Source of the DNA: Candidatus Scatomorpha stercorigallinarum
GTDB lineage: Bacteria; Bacillota_A; Clostridia; Oscillospirales; Oscillospiraceae
Length of the DNA: 21,638 nt
Direction: 5' to 3'
Assembly (NCBI GenBank): GCA_018713375.1
Contig: DVOV01000138.1
Coordinates: 1-21,638, forward strand
Made by a program: the position numbers and the translations under genes. Numbering within the stretch: position 1 is the first letter of the stretch; the number at the start of each line of letters is the position of its first letter. Below the pieces are notes generated by a model. That model saw nothing but the letters and a program-made list of their open reading frames with translations. It was not told the origin of the DNA and did not search any database. Shown here one piece after another: positions 14,995-21,638 of this stretch.

Positions 14995-16014
14995 ATGTCC
15001 GACAATAAGCCTGTTCCCGGCACCGGCGGGGACCACTATATCCCGTATTCCGAGCGCAGCGGCCCCGAGTCCGTCGTGTTTTTCACCCGAGACCTCTCTG
15101 CCGCCGGCCTCATCAAGGCCTTTGAGCGCGTCAGCAGCGTCCTCGCGGGCAAGGTGGCGATAAAGCTGCACACCGGCGAGCCCCACGGGCCCAACATCAT
15201 CCCCCGCCCCTGGGTGAAGGAGCTCATCGAGAAGGACATCCCCGGCGGCGTCATAGTGGAGACCAACACCTACTATGACGGCGACCGCTACACCACCGAG
15301 GGCCACCGCAAGACGCTGAAGGTCAACGGCTGGGACTTCTGCCCCGTGGACATCCTCGACGAGGACGGCGCCGCCATGTGGCCGCTGCACGGCGGCAAGT
15401 GGTTCAAGGAGATGAGCATCGGCCGCAACCTGAGCAAGTATGACTCCATGCTCGCCCTCACGCACTTCAAGGGCCATGTGCGAGGCGGCTTTGGCGGCGC
15501 GAACAAGAACATCGCCATCGGCTGCGCCGACGGGCACGTGGGCAAGGCCATGCAGCACACGGCCGAGGGCAGCGACAACATGTGGAGCATCGGCGACGAG
15601 GAGTTCATGGAGCGCATGGTCGAGGCCTCCAAGGCCGTGCTGGAGTTCTTCGGCGACAAGGTCTGCTATGTGAACGTGATGCGCAACATGTCCGTGGACT
15701 GCGACTGCGAAGGCGTGAACGCCGCCCCCGTGGTGACGCCCAACGTCGGCATCCTCGCTTCGCTGGATATGCTGGCCATCGACCAGGCCTGCATCGACCT
15801 GGTGTACGCCATGAAGCCGGAGGAGAACCACGACCTGATAGAGCGCATCGAGTCCCGCCGCGGGCTCAGGCAGCTCACCTACATGAAGGAGATGGGCATG
15901 GGCAACGACCGCTACAAGCTCATCGACATGGATAACGGCGACGTGGAGATCTGCGCCAAAGAGGCCGTGAAGGACGTAAAGCCCTTCGTGTCCGACTGCG
16001 GCTGCTGCCACTGA
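14995..16014 (+). CDS. DUF362-family protein
   Basis: 339 residues starting at the ATG at 14995 behind AAGGAGG. The text matches the DUF362 family: an AIKLHTGEPHGPNIIPRPWV segment near 54-73, VETNTYYDG, then THFKGHVRGGFGGANKNIAIGCADG near residue 160 and PNVGILASLDMLAIDQACID in the C-terminal half. Members are often iron-sulfur-linked and sometimes fused to ferredoxin domains. Here there is no CxxCxxCxxxC ferredoxin motif, but Cys clusters occur (CDC near residue 240 and DCGCCH at the very end) that could bind metal. No signal peptide is seen. Function is unknown. It stands alone, so context gives no clue. Confidence 0.8.
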   Translation: MSDNKPVPGTGGDHYIPYSERSGPESVVFFTRDLSAAGLIKAFERVSSVLAGKVAIKLHTGEPHGPNIIPRPWVKELIEKDIPGGVIVETNTYYDGDRYTTEGHRKTLKVNGWDFCPVDILDEDGAAMWPLHGGKWFKEMSIGRNLSKYDSMLALTHFKGHVRGGFGGANKNIAIGCADGHVGKAMQHTAEGSDNMWSIGDEEFMERMVEASKAVLEFFGDKVCYVNVMRNMSVDCDCEGVNAAPVVTPNVGILASLDMLAIDQACIDLVYAMKPEENHDLIERIESRRGLRQLTYMKEMGMGNDRYKLIDMDNGDVEICAKEAVKDVKPFVSDCGCCH

Positions 16015-16016
16015 AC

Positions 16017-16215
16017 AAAAAAGAGCTCCCGCCGCAGGAAACGATTTGATCTGAGATTTTCGGCGGCGGCGTGTACGTCGCCGAAAATACCGCCCGCACA
16101 GCGGAGTGTGCGAACAAGGACCAGTCCGCAGACTGGTCCTTGTTTGTGCGCGCAGCGGAGCGCAACGCCATCGTGCCGCGCAGCGGCACGGGGCTCATAT
16201 AAAAATAGAGCTCCC
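16017..16215. repeat. Array of five hairpins bracketed by direct repeats
   Basis: Five inverted repeats follow one another: 16056-16065/16079-16088 (10 bp), 16095-16100/16107-16112 (6 bp), 16113-16125/16132-16144 (13 bp perfect), 16147-16151/16160-16164 (5 bp) and 16172-16178/16184-16190 (7 bp). Stems differ, but four loops share a GCAGCGGAG-like core. The array lies between two copies of an A run plus AGAGCTCCC (16017-16030 and 16201-16215); the second copy is the left arm of the terminator. No coding content is seen. Confidence 0.6.
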
Positions 16216-16234
16216 ACGGGGAGCTCTATTTTTA
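16200..16234. terminator. Bidirectional intrinsic terminator
   Basis: A 16-bp perfect stem (16200-16215 with 16219-16234) with a 3-nt loop has an A run on one side and a T run on the other, so it works in both directions. It ends the minus-strand lipoprotein gene, whose stop codon is 6 bp away, and can end the DUF362 transcript. Confidence 0.9.
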
Positions 16235-16239
16235 ATTCT

Positions 16240-18582
16240 TTAGCTCTGTTCCGCTATATAGGTCCCGGCGCGGTTCTGGATGACGTCGGCCACCTGCTCG
16301 GCGGTGCGCTGGCCGGAGAAGAGGCCGTTGCACTCCTCCGTGATTATGGCCATGATGTTCTCGTCATAGCTGCCGGCGGCGGAGGCGTTCTCGATGAGCG
16401 CGGCAAGCTGATCGGCCTCCTCCTGAGTAGTGGCGTAAAAGTCAACGGAGAAATCGTCATAGCCCATGCCGCCCATGGACTGCTCCACCTGCTCGCCCGT
16501 TTCCGGGTCGGTGTAATACTGCGGCGTCATGGCCTCCTTGAGGGCCTTGTCATAGGCCGCGCGGTTGATCGGGAAGCCGAAGATCCAGTGGTCGTCCGCA
16601 TAATCCTCCGTGAACACCTGGCGCACGAAGCTCCACGCGCCCTCCTTGTCGGCGCAGGTGGAGGTGATGGCCAGCCCGCCGCTGACCGAGGCGTAGGTGC
16701 CCGAGCCGCTGGAGGTGGGATAGCCCTTGAAGCAGATATCGTCGCCGAACATGGCCTTGGTGAACTGCAGGTCCGTGAACTGGCTGATGTAGTCGGTGTA
16801 CAGCAGCTGCTGCCCGCTCTGTATCATGCTGGGCTCGCTGGGCGCGTTCTCATCGTAGGTGAAGTCGACGGGGAACTGGGCGCAGAAGTTCAGTATGTCG
16901 ATGAACTCCTGGCTGTTGAAGCTGCACGTGGCCGTCTCCCAGTCCACGAACTCGTCGAAGTTGAACTGCATCATGGTGTAGAGCATACTGGAGGCCGTGG
17001 TGCTGCCCAGCAGGCTGGTGCCGGCTGGGGCGGAGGCATAGAGGTCCATCAGCTCGCGCACCGTCCAGCCGGGCTCGCTGCCGACCACGCTGGCGCGGCC
17101 CACGAGCGTCTGCAGATTGAAGCTGGGCGCGGCGGTGTAGAGCTTGCCGTCGATCTCCAGCGCGGAGAGTATGCTCTGGAAGAGGCTGTCGCGGCTGAGC
17201 TCGCCATCGCTGTCCAGATAGGTGTAGAGGTCCTCCAGCAGGCCGCGGGCGGCGTACTGCTCTACGGGCAGGCCGTCCACCACCAGGATGTCCGGCGCCT
17301 TGCCGCTGATGATCTCGGTGTTCAGCCTTGTGAGGCCGGCAGTGTAGTCGTCCTCGGTGTTGAACTCGGAGTAGTCGGTGACCTCGATGCGGTATTTGTC
17401 GCTGCTGCGGTTGAAATTCAGCACGTCGGCCCTCAAATCATTGCCCAGGTACTGCGCAGCCAGCGTGAGGGTGGTCTTCTGCGGCAGGGAGGCGGCCTCG
17501 ACCTCCTTCAGCGTAGCCAGCTCAAATGTGTATTCGCTGTTTGGGCCGCTGCCAAAGCCGCTGACGAGGCAGAGGTATTCGCCGCCGGTGGGGACGAAAA
17601 GGCTGAGGGAGTCAACATTGACGCCGCAGTTGACGAGGTTGAAGAGGGCCGTGCCCTCGCCGGTCGCGGCGTCAAAGCCGTACATGGAGGCGCCCTCTAT
17701 GTAGTAGAAGAGGTGGCTTTCATCGCCGTTGTACATGTAGTAGCCGGAAGTGGGGACAGGGATGCTCTCGCCAAAGTTTTTGGCCGCCGTATCAAAGGGG
17801 CGAAGGACGTTGCCGGAGGTGGCGCTGTCATAGGTGACAAGGGCCGCGCGGCCGTCGCCGAGGGTGAGTATCTTGTCTATGTAGCTCAGCTCGCCCAGGC
17901 TGCCGGGGGCGGCGGCAAAAAGCTGGCTTCCGTCCGGCGCAAAGACGTAAAAGCCGCCGTTCTGGTCGCCGAGATAGACGTTGCCCTCGCTGTCGCCGGC
18001 CATGGCGGAGGCATAGAAGTTGTCCTGCTCGCCGGCGAGGCTGCTGAGGTCCACGCTCAGCACCTCGGCGCCCGTGGAATCGAGCAGGCGGAGGGCGGCA
18101 CTGTTGCGGTATTCGGAGTAGTTATACTTTTCTTCATCGGTGCCCGAAAAACCCTCCGGAAGGTTGAAGAAATGGTAAAAAATGTCCTCAAGCACCCAGA
18201 GCCCGCCGTCAGGCCCGGCGGCTATCCTGTTCACGCTCACGCTGCCGCCCTCGGCCTCCTCGGGCAGGGAGGGGGCGGTGTAGCCGGGCAGGGTCGAGGC
18301 CTCGCCCGTGGAGGGGTCGATGCCGGCGAGGATGGTGCCGCTCTCAGATGTCTCCTCGTTATAGGTCTGTGCGGAGATATAGAGCTTGCCGCCGGCAAAA
18401 ACGGAGCTGTTGACATACTGTATGTTGGAATCAAGGCTGAGCTCGGCGTAATCCGCCGTCCACACGAGTCCGGTGGGGTTTTCGCTCTCCTCCGCCGCGG
18501 GCGTGTCGCCGCCGCAGGCGGAGAGGGCGAACACGAGCGCCAGGCAGAGCGCCAGCGCGATGAAACGTTTCGGGTGGGTCAT
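16240..18582 (-). CDS. Lipoprotein: propeller-like N-terminal domain plus solute-binding C-terminal domain
   Basis: 780 residues. The signal peptide ends in lipobox LSAC (Cys23). Residues of about 35-360 have repeated short strands with patterns like AGPDGGLWVLED and DSEGNVYLGDQNGGFYVFAPDG, as in beta-propellers. From about residue 365 (TLTLAAQYLG, VLNFNRSSDKYRIEV) to the end it resembles family 1 extracellular solute-binding proteins (PDILVVDGLPV, LEDLYTYLDSDGELS, CADKEGAWSFVRQVF). Ordinary binding proteins have about 400-450 residues, so this is nearly double. No permease, ATPase or sensor gene adjoins it. It has its own good promoter (18626-18654), a GGAGG site before the ATG and a strong terminator. 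It may sense or capture a ligand for a distant transporter or signalling system; the ligand is unknown. Confidence 0.85.
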   Translation of the reverse strand: MTHPKRFIALALCLALVFALSACGGDTPAAEESENPTGLVWTADYAELSLDSNIQYVNSSVFAGGKLYISAQTYNEETSESGTILAGIDPSTGEASTLPGYTAPSLPEEAEGGSVSVNRIAAGPDGGLWVLEDIFYHFFNLPEGFSGTDEEKYNYSEYRNSAALRLLDSTGAEVLSVDLSSLAGEQDNFYASAMAGDSEGNVYLGDQNGGFYVFAPDGSQLFAAAPGSLGELSYIDKILTLGDGRAALVTYDSATSGNVLRPFDTAAKNFGESIPVPTSGYYMYNGDESHLFYYIEGASMYGFDAATGEGTALFNLVNCGVNVDSLSLFVPTGGEYLCLVSGFGSGPNSEYTFELATLKEVEAASLPQKTTLTLAAQYLGNDLRADVLNFNRSSDKYRIEVTDYSEFNTEDDYTAGLTRLNTEIISGKAPDILVVDGLPVEQYAARGLLEDLYTYLDSDGELSRDSLFQSILSALEIDGKLYTAAPSFNLQTLVGRASVVGSEPGWTVRELMDLYASAPAGTSLLGSTTASSMLYTMMQFNFDEFVDWETATCSFNSQEFIDILNFCAQFPVDFTYDENAPSEPSMIQSGQQLLYTDYISQFTDLQFTKAMFGDDICFKGYPTSSGSGTYASVSGGLAITSTCADKEGAWSFVRQVFTEDYADDHWIFGFPINRAAYDKALKEAMTPQYYTDPETGEQVEQSMGGMGYDDFSVDFYATTQEEADQLAALIENASAAGSYDENIMAIITEECNGLFSGQRTAEQVADVIQNRAGTYIAEQS

Positions 18583-18625
18583 GTTGCAGCCTCCAATCGC
18601 TGTATGACTTAGGTTGACACAGACG

Positions 18626-18654
18626 ATTCTACACTATAGGGCAGTAATTGTCAA
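18626..18654 (-). promoter_or_regulatory. Promoter of the two-domain lipoprotein gene
   Basis: On the minus strand TTGACA (18649-18654), a 17-bp spacer and TAGAAT (18626-18631), about 45 bp upstream of the ATG; the -35 matches the sigma-A consensus exactly. Confidence 0.8.
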
Positions 18655-18709
18655 CAGCGGGCGGGGCGGGGAAATTTTAAGTTTTTATTAACGCAGATAA
18701 AATCACATC

Positions 18710-18738
18710 TTGACAATCGGCGCGCTGTGGTTTATATT
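18710..18738 (+). promoter_or_regulatory. Promoter of tRNA-Trp
   Basis: TTGACA (18710-18715), a 17-bp spacer and TATATT (18733-18738), 23 bp before the first tRNA base. It is divergent from the lipoprotein promoter. Confidence 0.8.
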
Positions 18739-18761
18739 ATTATAGCGTCGTGAAACGGCGT

Positions 18762-18837
18762 AGGGGAATAGCTCAGTTGGCAGAGCGACGGTCTCCAAAA
18801 CCGTAGGCCGAGGGTTCGAAACCTTCTTCCCCTGCCA
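18762..18837 (+). tRNA. tRNA-Trp, anticodon CCA
   Basis: 76 nt with encoded CCA. Acceptor AGGGGAA pairs with TTCCCCT, D stem GCTC/GAGC, anticodon stem ACGGT/ACCGT around loop CTCCAAA, T arm GAGGG-TTCGAAA-CCTTC. Discriminator base G fits tryptophan tRNA. Confidence 0.96.
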
Positions 18838-19009
18838 GAAACCCCGCGATCTCTATGGAGATCGCGGGGTTTTTGTCGTTTATCGGCGCAATGTCGATAC
18901 AGTTCATCATCAAAAGCAGAAACCGCCACTCTGCCAAGTGACGGTTTCTAATACTTAGAAATACGGTACTGACGAGCTGACCGCCGGAAAGGAGGTATAA
19001 GCCCTTTGC
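18838..19009 (-). ncRNA. Candidate small RNA between tRNA-Trp and the creatininase gene
   Basis: A strong minus-strand promoter (19016-19045) predicts a start near 19009, and transcription would reach the 15-bp terminator hairpin at 18839-18872, giving an RNA of about 170 nt. No convincing ORF lies within. Internal structure includes a 13-bp stem with one mismatch (18918-18930 with 18937-18949) and a 6-bp hairpin (18946-18951 with 18955-18960) that overlaps it as an alternative. Near its 5' end it carries CCTCCTTT, complementary to Shine-Dalgarno sequences. It is not recognised as SRP RNA, RNase P RNA or tmRNA. Confidence 0.4.
18839..18874. terminator. Terminator of tRNA-Trp, possibly bidirectional
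   Basis: A perfect 15-bp stem (18839-18853 with 18858-18872) with a TATG loop begins one base after the tRNA CCA and is followed by five T (18870-18874, the first three inside the stem). Read on the minus strand it ends in GGGGTTTCT, so it could also stop the minus-strand transcript predicted from 19016-19045. Confidence 0.9.
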
Positions 19010-19015
19010 GATTTG

Positions 19016-19045
19016 ATTATAACACACCTGGCGGCCGGAAGTCAA
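19016..19045 (-). promoter_or_regulatory. Strong minus-strand promoter without a downstream gene
   Basis: TTGACT (19040-19045), an 18-bp spacer and a consensus TATAAT (19016-19021) preceded by TGT (extended -10). It lies just beyond the creatininase stop codon and overlaps a GCCGGAAG/CTTCCGGC hairpin (19034-19041 with 19047-19054). Confidence 0.6.
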
Positions 19046-19057
19046 TCTTCCGGCGTT

Positions 19058-19822
19058 TTATTTTGCGGCGAGGGCCGCGCGGACGGACTCGCAGACGCGC
19101 GTGGCGAGCATGTCCAGGCAGGCTTTGCCCATTTCCGCCGTGGCGGGGGTGGGGTCGCCCATGACGCCGATCTCCGAGATGCCCTTCATGCCGTATTTGA
19201 ACAGCTTCTGCGCCTGTTCGTTCTGGCTGCCGCCGTCCATGCACCCGGCCTGGGCGCGGTCCATGCGCACACAGTCGGGGCGGATGTGGAGCATGATGGC
19301 CGTCTCCAGGCAGCAGGCGTGCCCGCCGCAGGCCCCCGCGGGCAGGCCGAAGATGCGCTCGGTCTCCTTAAAGACCTCCAGGAAGTCGTCCAGCGAGAGG
19401 CCGCTGACGATGTTGTTGTCCGGGTATTTGGCGTCCAGCTCCTGCGCAAGGGCCGCCATGGTGGCAAAATTTCCGCCGTGGGAGGATACGAGGACGATGT
19501 TCTTGAAGCCGTGGTTTACATAACAATCAACATAGTCCTCCACCAGCCCACGGAACACCTCCGGCCGCAGCGTCAGGCTGCCGGGGAAGCACATGTGGTG
19601 GGCGGAGAGGCCGGGGCGGATGATGGGCGCCACCAGCGTGTTGCCGAGCTTTTCCGCCGCCGACTGATAGACGGCGCGGCCGATCTCATAGTCGGTGTTT
19701 TCGGCGAGGTGCGGGCCGTGCTGTTCGTTGGAAGCCGCGCAGACGATGACGGTGTCCACGCCGGAGCGCAGCGCCTCCTCGACATCGGACCAGGACATGT
19801 CCTCCAGCCATACAGTTTTCAT
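19058..19822 (-). CDS. Creatininase-family metal amidohydrolase
   Basis: 254 residues, the usual family length. Metal and catalytic motifs of the creatininase / formamide-hydrolase family are visible: ASNEQHGPHL (Glu33, His35), Asp44 in ENTDYEIG, SSHGGN (His115) and Glu173 in CCLETAIM. The family hydrolyses cyclic or linear amides such as creatinine or formamides in riboflavin or F420 pathways, with Zn or Mn. Substrate cannot be told and no pathway genes adjoin it. The ATG at 19822 has AGGAGGGG upstream, and a consensus-like promoter lies at 19858-19886, so it is a single-gene unit. Confidence 0.88.
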   Translation of the reverse strand: MKTVWLEDMSWSDVEEALRSGVDTVIVCAASNEQHGPHLAENTDYEIGRAVYQSAAEKLGNTLVAPIIRPGLSAHHMCFPGSLTLRPEVFRGLVEDYVDCYVNHGFKNIVLVSSHGGNFATMAALAQELDAKYPDNNIVSGLSLDDFLEVFKETERIFGLPAGACGGHACCLETAIMLHIRPDCVRMDRAQAGCMDGGSQNEQAQKLFKYGMKGISEIGVMGDPTPATAEMGKACLDMLATRVCESVRAALAAK

Positions 19823-19857
19823 AGTATCCCCTCCTTGGGCTATCTCAGGATAAGACG

Positions 19858-19886
19858 ATCATACGCCCGGCGGGCGGACATGTCAA
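19858..19886 (-). promoter_or_regulatory. Promoter of the creatininase-family gene
   Basis: On the minus strand TTGACA (19881-19886), a 17-bp spacer and TATGAT (19858-19863), 35 bp before the ATG. Confidence 0.75.
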
Positions 19887-19892
19887 TACGGG

Positions 19893-20444
19893 CTATGGCA
19901 GGCGGCGGGCGTTGTAGAGCGCCTCAAAGGCCGGCGGCGGGGGCGGGGAAGGGGCGCGGAAGCCCTCGATGTGGATGGCGCGCAGCTGGCGGTAGTCATA
20001 GCTGCGCAGCGGGCGGTCAAGGGCGTCGTCACTGTGCGCGGCGACCAGGCGGCCCTCCGGGCCCGCGCCGGTGACGAGCAGGGTGTGGTAAAACCCGCCG
20101 TCCCCGTGGCCCAGCTGCACCACGTCGCCGGGCAGCAGCTGCTCCTGGACTACGGCGCGGCCGAAGGGGCCGGGGCCTTCCGCGTTGCCGGTGAGGAAGT
20201 CATAGAGGTATCTCACGCCGCTCCAGGAGGGCGAGCGCGAGGCGGCGGAGCGGTAATACCAGCCGAATACGGGCTCGTAGTCCATCACGCAGCAGCCGGC
20301 CAGCAGGCACTGGGAGACAAAATTCGTGCAGTCGCCGCCGATGCCGGTGAAATCGTAGAAGAGCGGGTTGCGTGAGAGCGCCCAGCGCCGCGCATAGGCC
20401 ACGGCGTGCGCGCGGTCGTATCCATAGGTGTTGTAGCCGCTCAT
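19893..20444 (-). CDS. Amidase_6-like putative Cys/His hydrolase, cytoplasmic
   Basis: 183 residues from the ATG at 20444, with GGGGTG 6 bases upstream; a GTG three codons earlier lies inside that site. The pattern resembles the putative amidase domain common in spore-forming Firmicutes: YDRAHAVAYARRWAL, then GGDCTNFVSQCLLAG with likely nucleophile Cys39, LLPGDVVQL, HTLLV with His120, and AAHSDD near 136-140. The C-terminus has a short Pro run (PSPPPPPAFE). There is no signal peptide or cell-wall-binding domain, so it may act in the cytosol, for example in a spore, or leave by another route. Substrate is probably a peptide or cell-wall amide bond, by family only. A hairpin sits on its ribosome binding site. 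Confidence 0.8.
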   Translation of the reverse strand: MSGYNTYGYDRAHAVAYARRWALSRNPLFYDFTGIGGDCTNFVSQCLLAGCCVMDYEPVFGWYYRSAASRSPSWSGVRYLYDFLTGNAEGPGPFGRAVVQEQLLPGDVVQLGHGDGGFYHTLLVTGAGPEGRLVAAHSDDALDRPLRSYDYRQLRAIHIEGFRAPSPPPPPAFEALYNARRLP

Positions 20445-20452
20445 AAAGATCA

Positions 20453-20477
20453 CCCCGCTGCATGATATGCAGCGGGG
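20453..20477 (-). promoter_or_regulatory. Hairpin overlapping the amidase ribosome binding site
   Basis: A perfect 11-bp stem (20453-20463 with 20467-20477) with a 3-nt loop lies 8 bases before the ATG. On the minus-strand mRNA its 3' arm ends in GGGG, the first part of the GGGGTGAT ribosome site, so folding would hide it. It could equally be a terminator for the CoA-transferase remnant upstream, although the following T run is weak. Confidence 0.5.
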
Positions 20478-20529
20478 CGTTGCGAGGGGAAAGGTAGAAA
20501 GGTGAAAATGGCTTGCACAACGAATGAGT

Positions 20530-21603
20530 TCAGCGCATCGAGCCCGTTGCAGCGGCTCTTACGTGCCAGCTGAGGGCCTCGCTGAGGATGTGCGGCGTGT
20601 GGCCGCAGCCGTCCGCGCATTTTTCAACGGCGCGCTCGTAGTAGTCCTGGAGCATTGGCCGGTAGTCGGGGTGGGCGATGGCGATGAGCTTCGGCGCGCG
20701 CTCGCAGGGCGAGCAGTTGCGCAGGTCGGCCACGCCGTATTCGGTGACGACGATCTTCACATCGTGTTCCGTGGAGTCGATATGCGAGCAGAAGGGCACG
20801 ATGCTGGAGAGCCTGCCGCCCTTGGCCGTCGAGAGGGTGAAAAAGACGGAGAGGTAGGCGTTGCGCGAGAAGTCGCAGGAGCCGCCGATACCGCTGATGA
20901 TGCGGCTGCCCATGACGTGGGTGGAATTGACGTTGCCGTAAATATCGACTTCGAGGGCGTTGTTCATGGCGATCAGGCCCAGGCGCCGTATGACCTCCGG
21001 GTTGTTGGTGATCTCCGTGGGCCGGATGATGAGCCGTCCGCGGTAGCGCTCCGGGTCCGTCATTATGCTCCCTAGCATCTCCGCCGGGGCGGATATGCCG
21101 CCGGTCGAGGCGCAAGTCACGATGCCTTTTTCAAGCAGCTCCATCGCGCCGAAGCCGAGCGTTTCGCTGTACATGGTGAGACCGCTGAAATTCTCGCCGA
21201 GGAAGCTGACGACGGCATCCGCCGCGGCGCCGACGCCGATCTGCAGCGGCAGGAGGTTTTCAGGCAGCCGGCCGGCGGCGACTTCATCTTTCAGGAAGCG
21301 CATGAAGTGCCCGGCCATGGCGGCCAGCGGGCCGCCGCGCTCCACGGGTGCGGGAGCGGGAGGGATATCCAGCGGCTCGTCGCTTATCACGATGCCGCGT
21401 ATCTTGTCAAGGCTGCATTCATAGTAGTCGCGCCCGATGATGTCGCAGGGGCGTCAGATGGGGATAGGCTCGCGCTGCGGCAGCCGGCCGGCGTCGTAGA
21501 CGTCGTGCAGGATGTGTATGGCGTCGCTGGTGTGGGTGTTTATCTCGAGGATGACGTTTTTTGCCGCTTCTCCAGAAAAATCAATTACCTGTACGAGGAG
21601 GGT
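20530..21603 (-). pseudogene. Broken acetyl-CoA hydrolase / succinyl-CoA:acetate CoA-transferase
   Basis: The readable frame downstream of the stop has 286 residues (GTG at 21390 to 20530) against about 500 for the family. It matches the C-terminal two thirds of the Cat1/AarC-type CoA-transferase: GVGAAADAVV, YSETLGFG with the probable catalytic Glu, RLIIRPTEITNNPEVIRRLG, NVNSTHVMGSRIISGIGGS, DVKIVVTEYGVADLR and AHPDYRPML. Upstream in the same frame the homology continues (VILEINTHTSD, LHDVYDAG, REPIPI, then after the stop RPCDIIG and DKIRGIV) but is cut by TGA at 21454-21456. Further in-frame stops lie at 21604-21606 and 21634-21636. Other genes here use TGA as stop, so recoding is unlikely. 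It is either a decayed gene or an error near a contig end. Confidence 0.75.
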
Positions 21604-21638
21604 TTATCCATGTCCCCTATATTGCTCAACAGGTCATT

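Noticed and set aside
16108..18612. 834-codon plus-strand frame opposite the two-domain lipoprotein
   Set aside because: Starts inside the hairpin array and mirrors the lipoprotein gene, which has its own promoter, lipobox and terminator.
18613..18655. Inverted repeat GTTGACA / TGTCAAC around the lipoprotein promoter
   Set aside because: The right arm is the -35 box itself and the arms are far apart; likely coincidence with no further symmetry.
18773..19045. 90-codon minus-strand frame ending in EEGFEPSAYGFGDRRS
   Set aside because: Its end is the antisense of tRNA-Trp, a well-known source of false proteins; the frame also crosses the terminator and has no ribosome site.
21610..21638. Plus-strand ATG with GAGGAGGG 7 bases upstream, reading MSPILLNRS to the window edge
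   Set aside because: A good ribosome site, but only nine codons are visible and they overlap the expected N-terminal part of the CoA-transferase; it cannot be told from chance without the next bases.
1..21638. CRISPR array, insertion sequence, prophage or biosynthetic gene cluster
   Set aside because: No evenly spaced direct repeats, transposase, integrase or phage structural genes were found; repeats seen are short hairpins and operator copies.

Overview
The window reads as chromosomal DNA from a GC-rich, strictly anaerobic Firmicute of class Clostridia, probably a gut Oscillospiraceae or Christensenellales relative. That placement is inference from gene content: a Re-type citrate synthase, LacI-controlled maltodextrin uptake without its own ATPase, an Amidase_6 protein, many Gram-positive lipoproteins, AGGAGG-type ribosome binding sites and sigma-A-like promoters. 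No phage, plasmid or CRISPR genes were found.

Left part (1-7100). A minus-strand pair encodes an HxxxD acyltransferase-like protein and a zinc-ribbon multi-membrane protein, followed by a small hairpin cluster at the left edge. Divergent from it, across a promoter region with tandem TTGCAAAATT repeats, runs a plus-strand citrate-to-2-oxoglutarate cluster: Re-citrate synthase, aconitase (overlapping by 14 bp), a 54-residue ribbon-helix-helix protein too short for routine ORF calling, and an isocitrate dehydrogenase with an unusual Lys-His pair at the cofactor-specificity site. tRNA-Gly(CCC) follows with its own promoter and terminator.

Middle (7325-14900, minus strand). A lone XRE regulator precedes a maltodextrin operon transcribed in the order LacI repressor, cytoplasmic GH13 neopullulanase-like enzyme, sugar-binding lipoprotein, two permeases. 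A hairpin between the lipoprotein and the permeases could lower permease expression. The operon promoter and the promoter of a separate gene for an unknown membrane-anchored protein share the same layout: TTGACT, 17 bp, an extended -10, 9 bp, then a CAAACG-TTG operator. A perfect 18-bp operator copy lies just before the repressor's ribosome binding site. This suggests that the unknown protein belongs to the same regulon.

Right part (14995-21638). A DUF362 protein (+) and an orphan lipoprotein (-) that combines a propeller-like N-terminal half with a solute-binding C-terminal half face each other across an array of five hairpins bracketed by direct repeats. tRNA-Trp follows. Between it and a creatininase-family gene, a strong minus-strand promoter points into about 170 noncoding bases that end at a terminator, a candidate small RNA. 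The last genes are a cytoplasmic Amidase_6-like protein and a succinyl/acetyl-CoA:CoA-transferase broken by an in-frame TGA, whose N-terminal half is not readable before the window ends.
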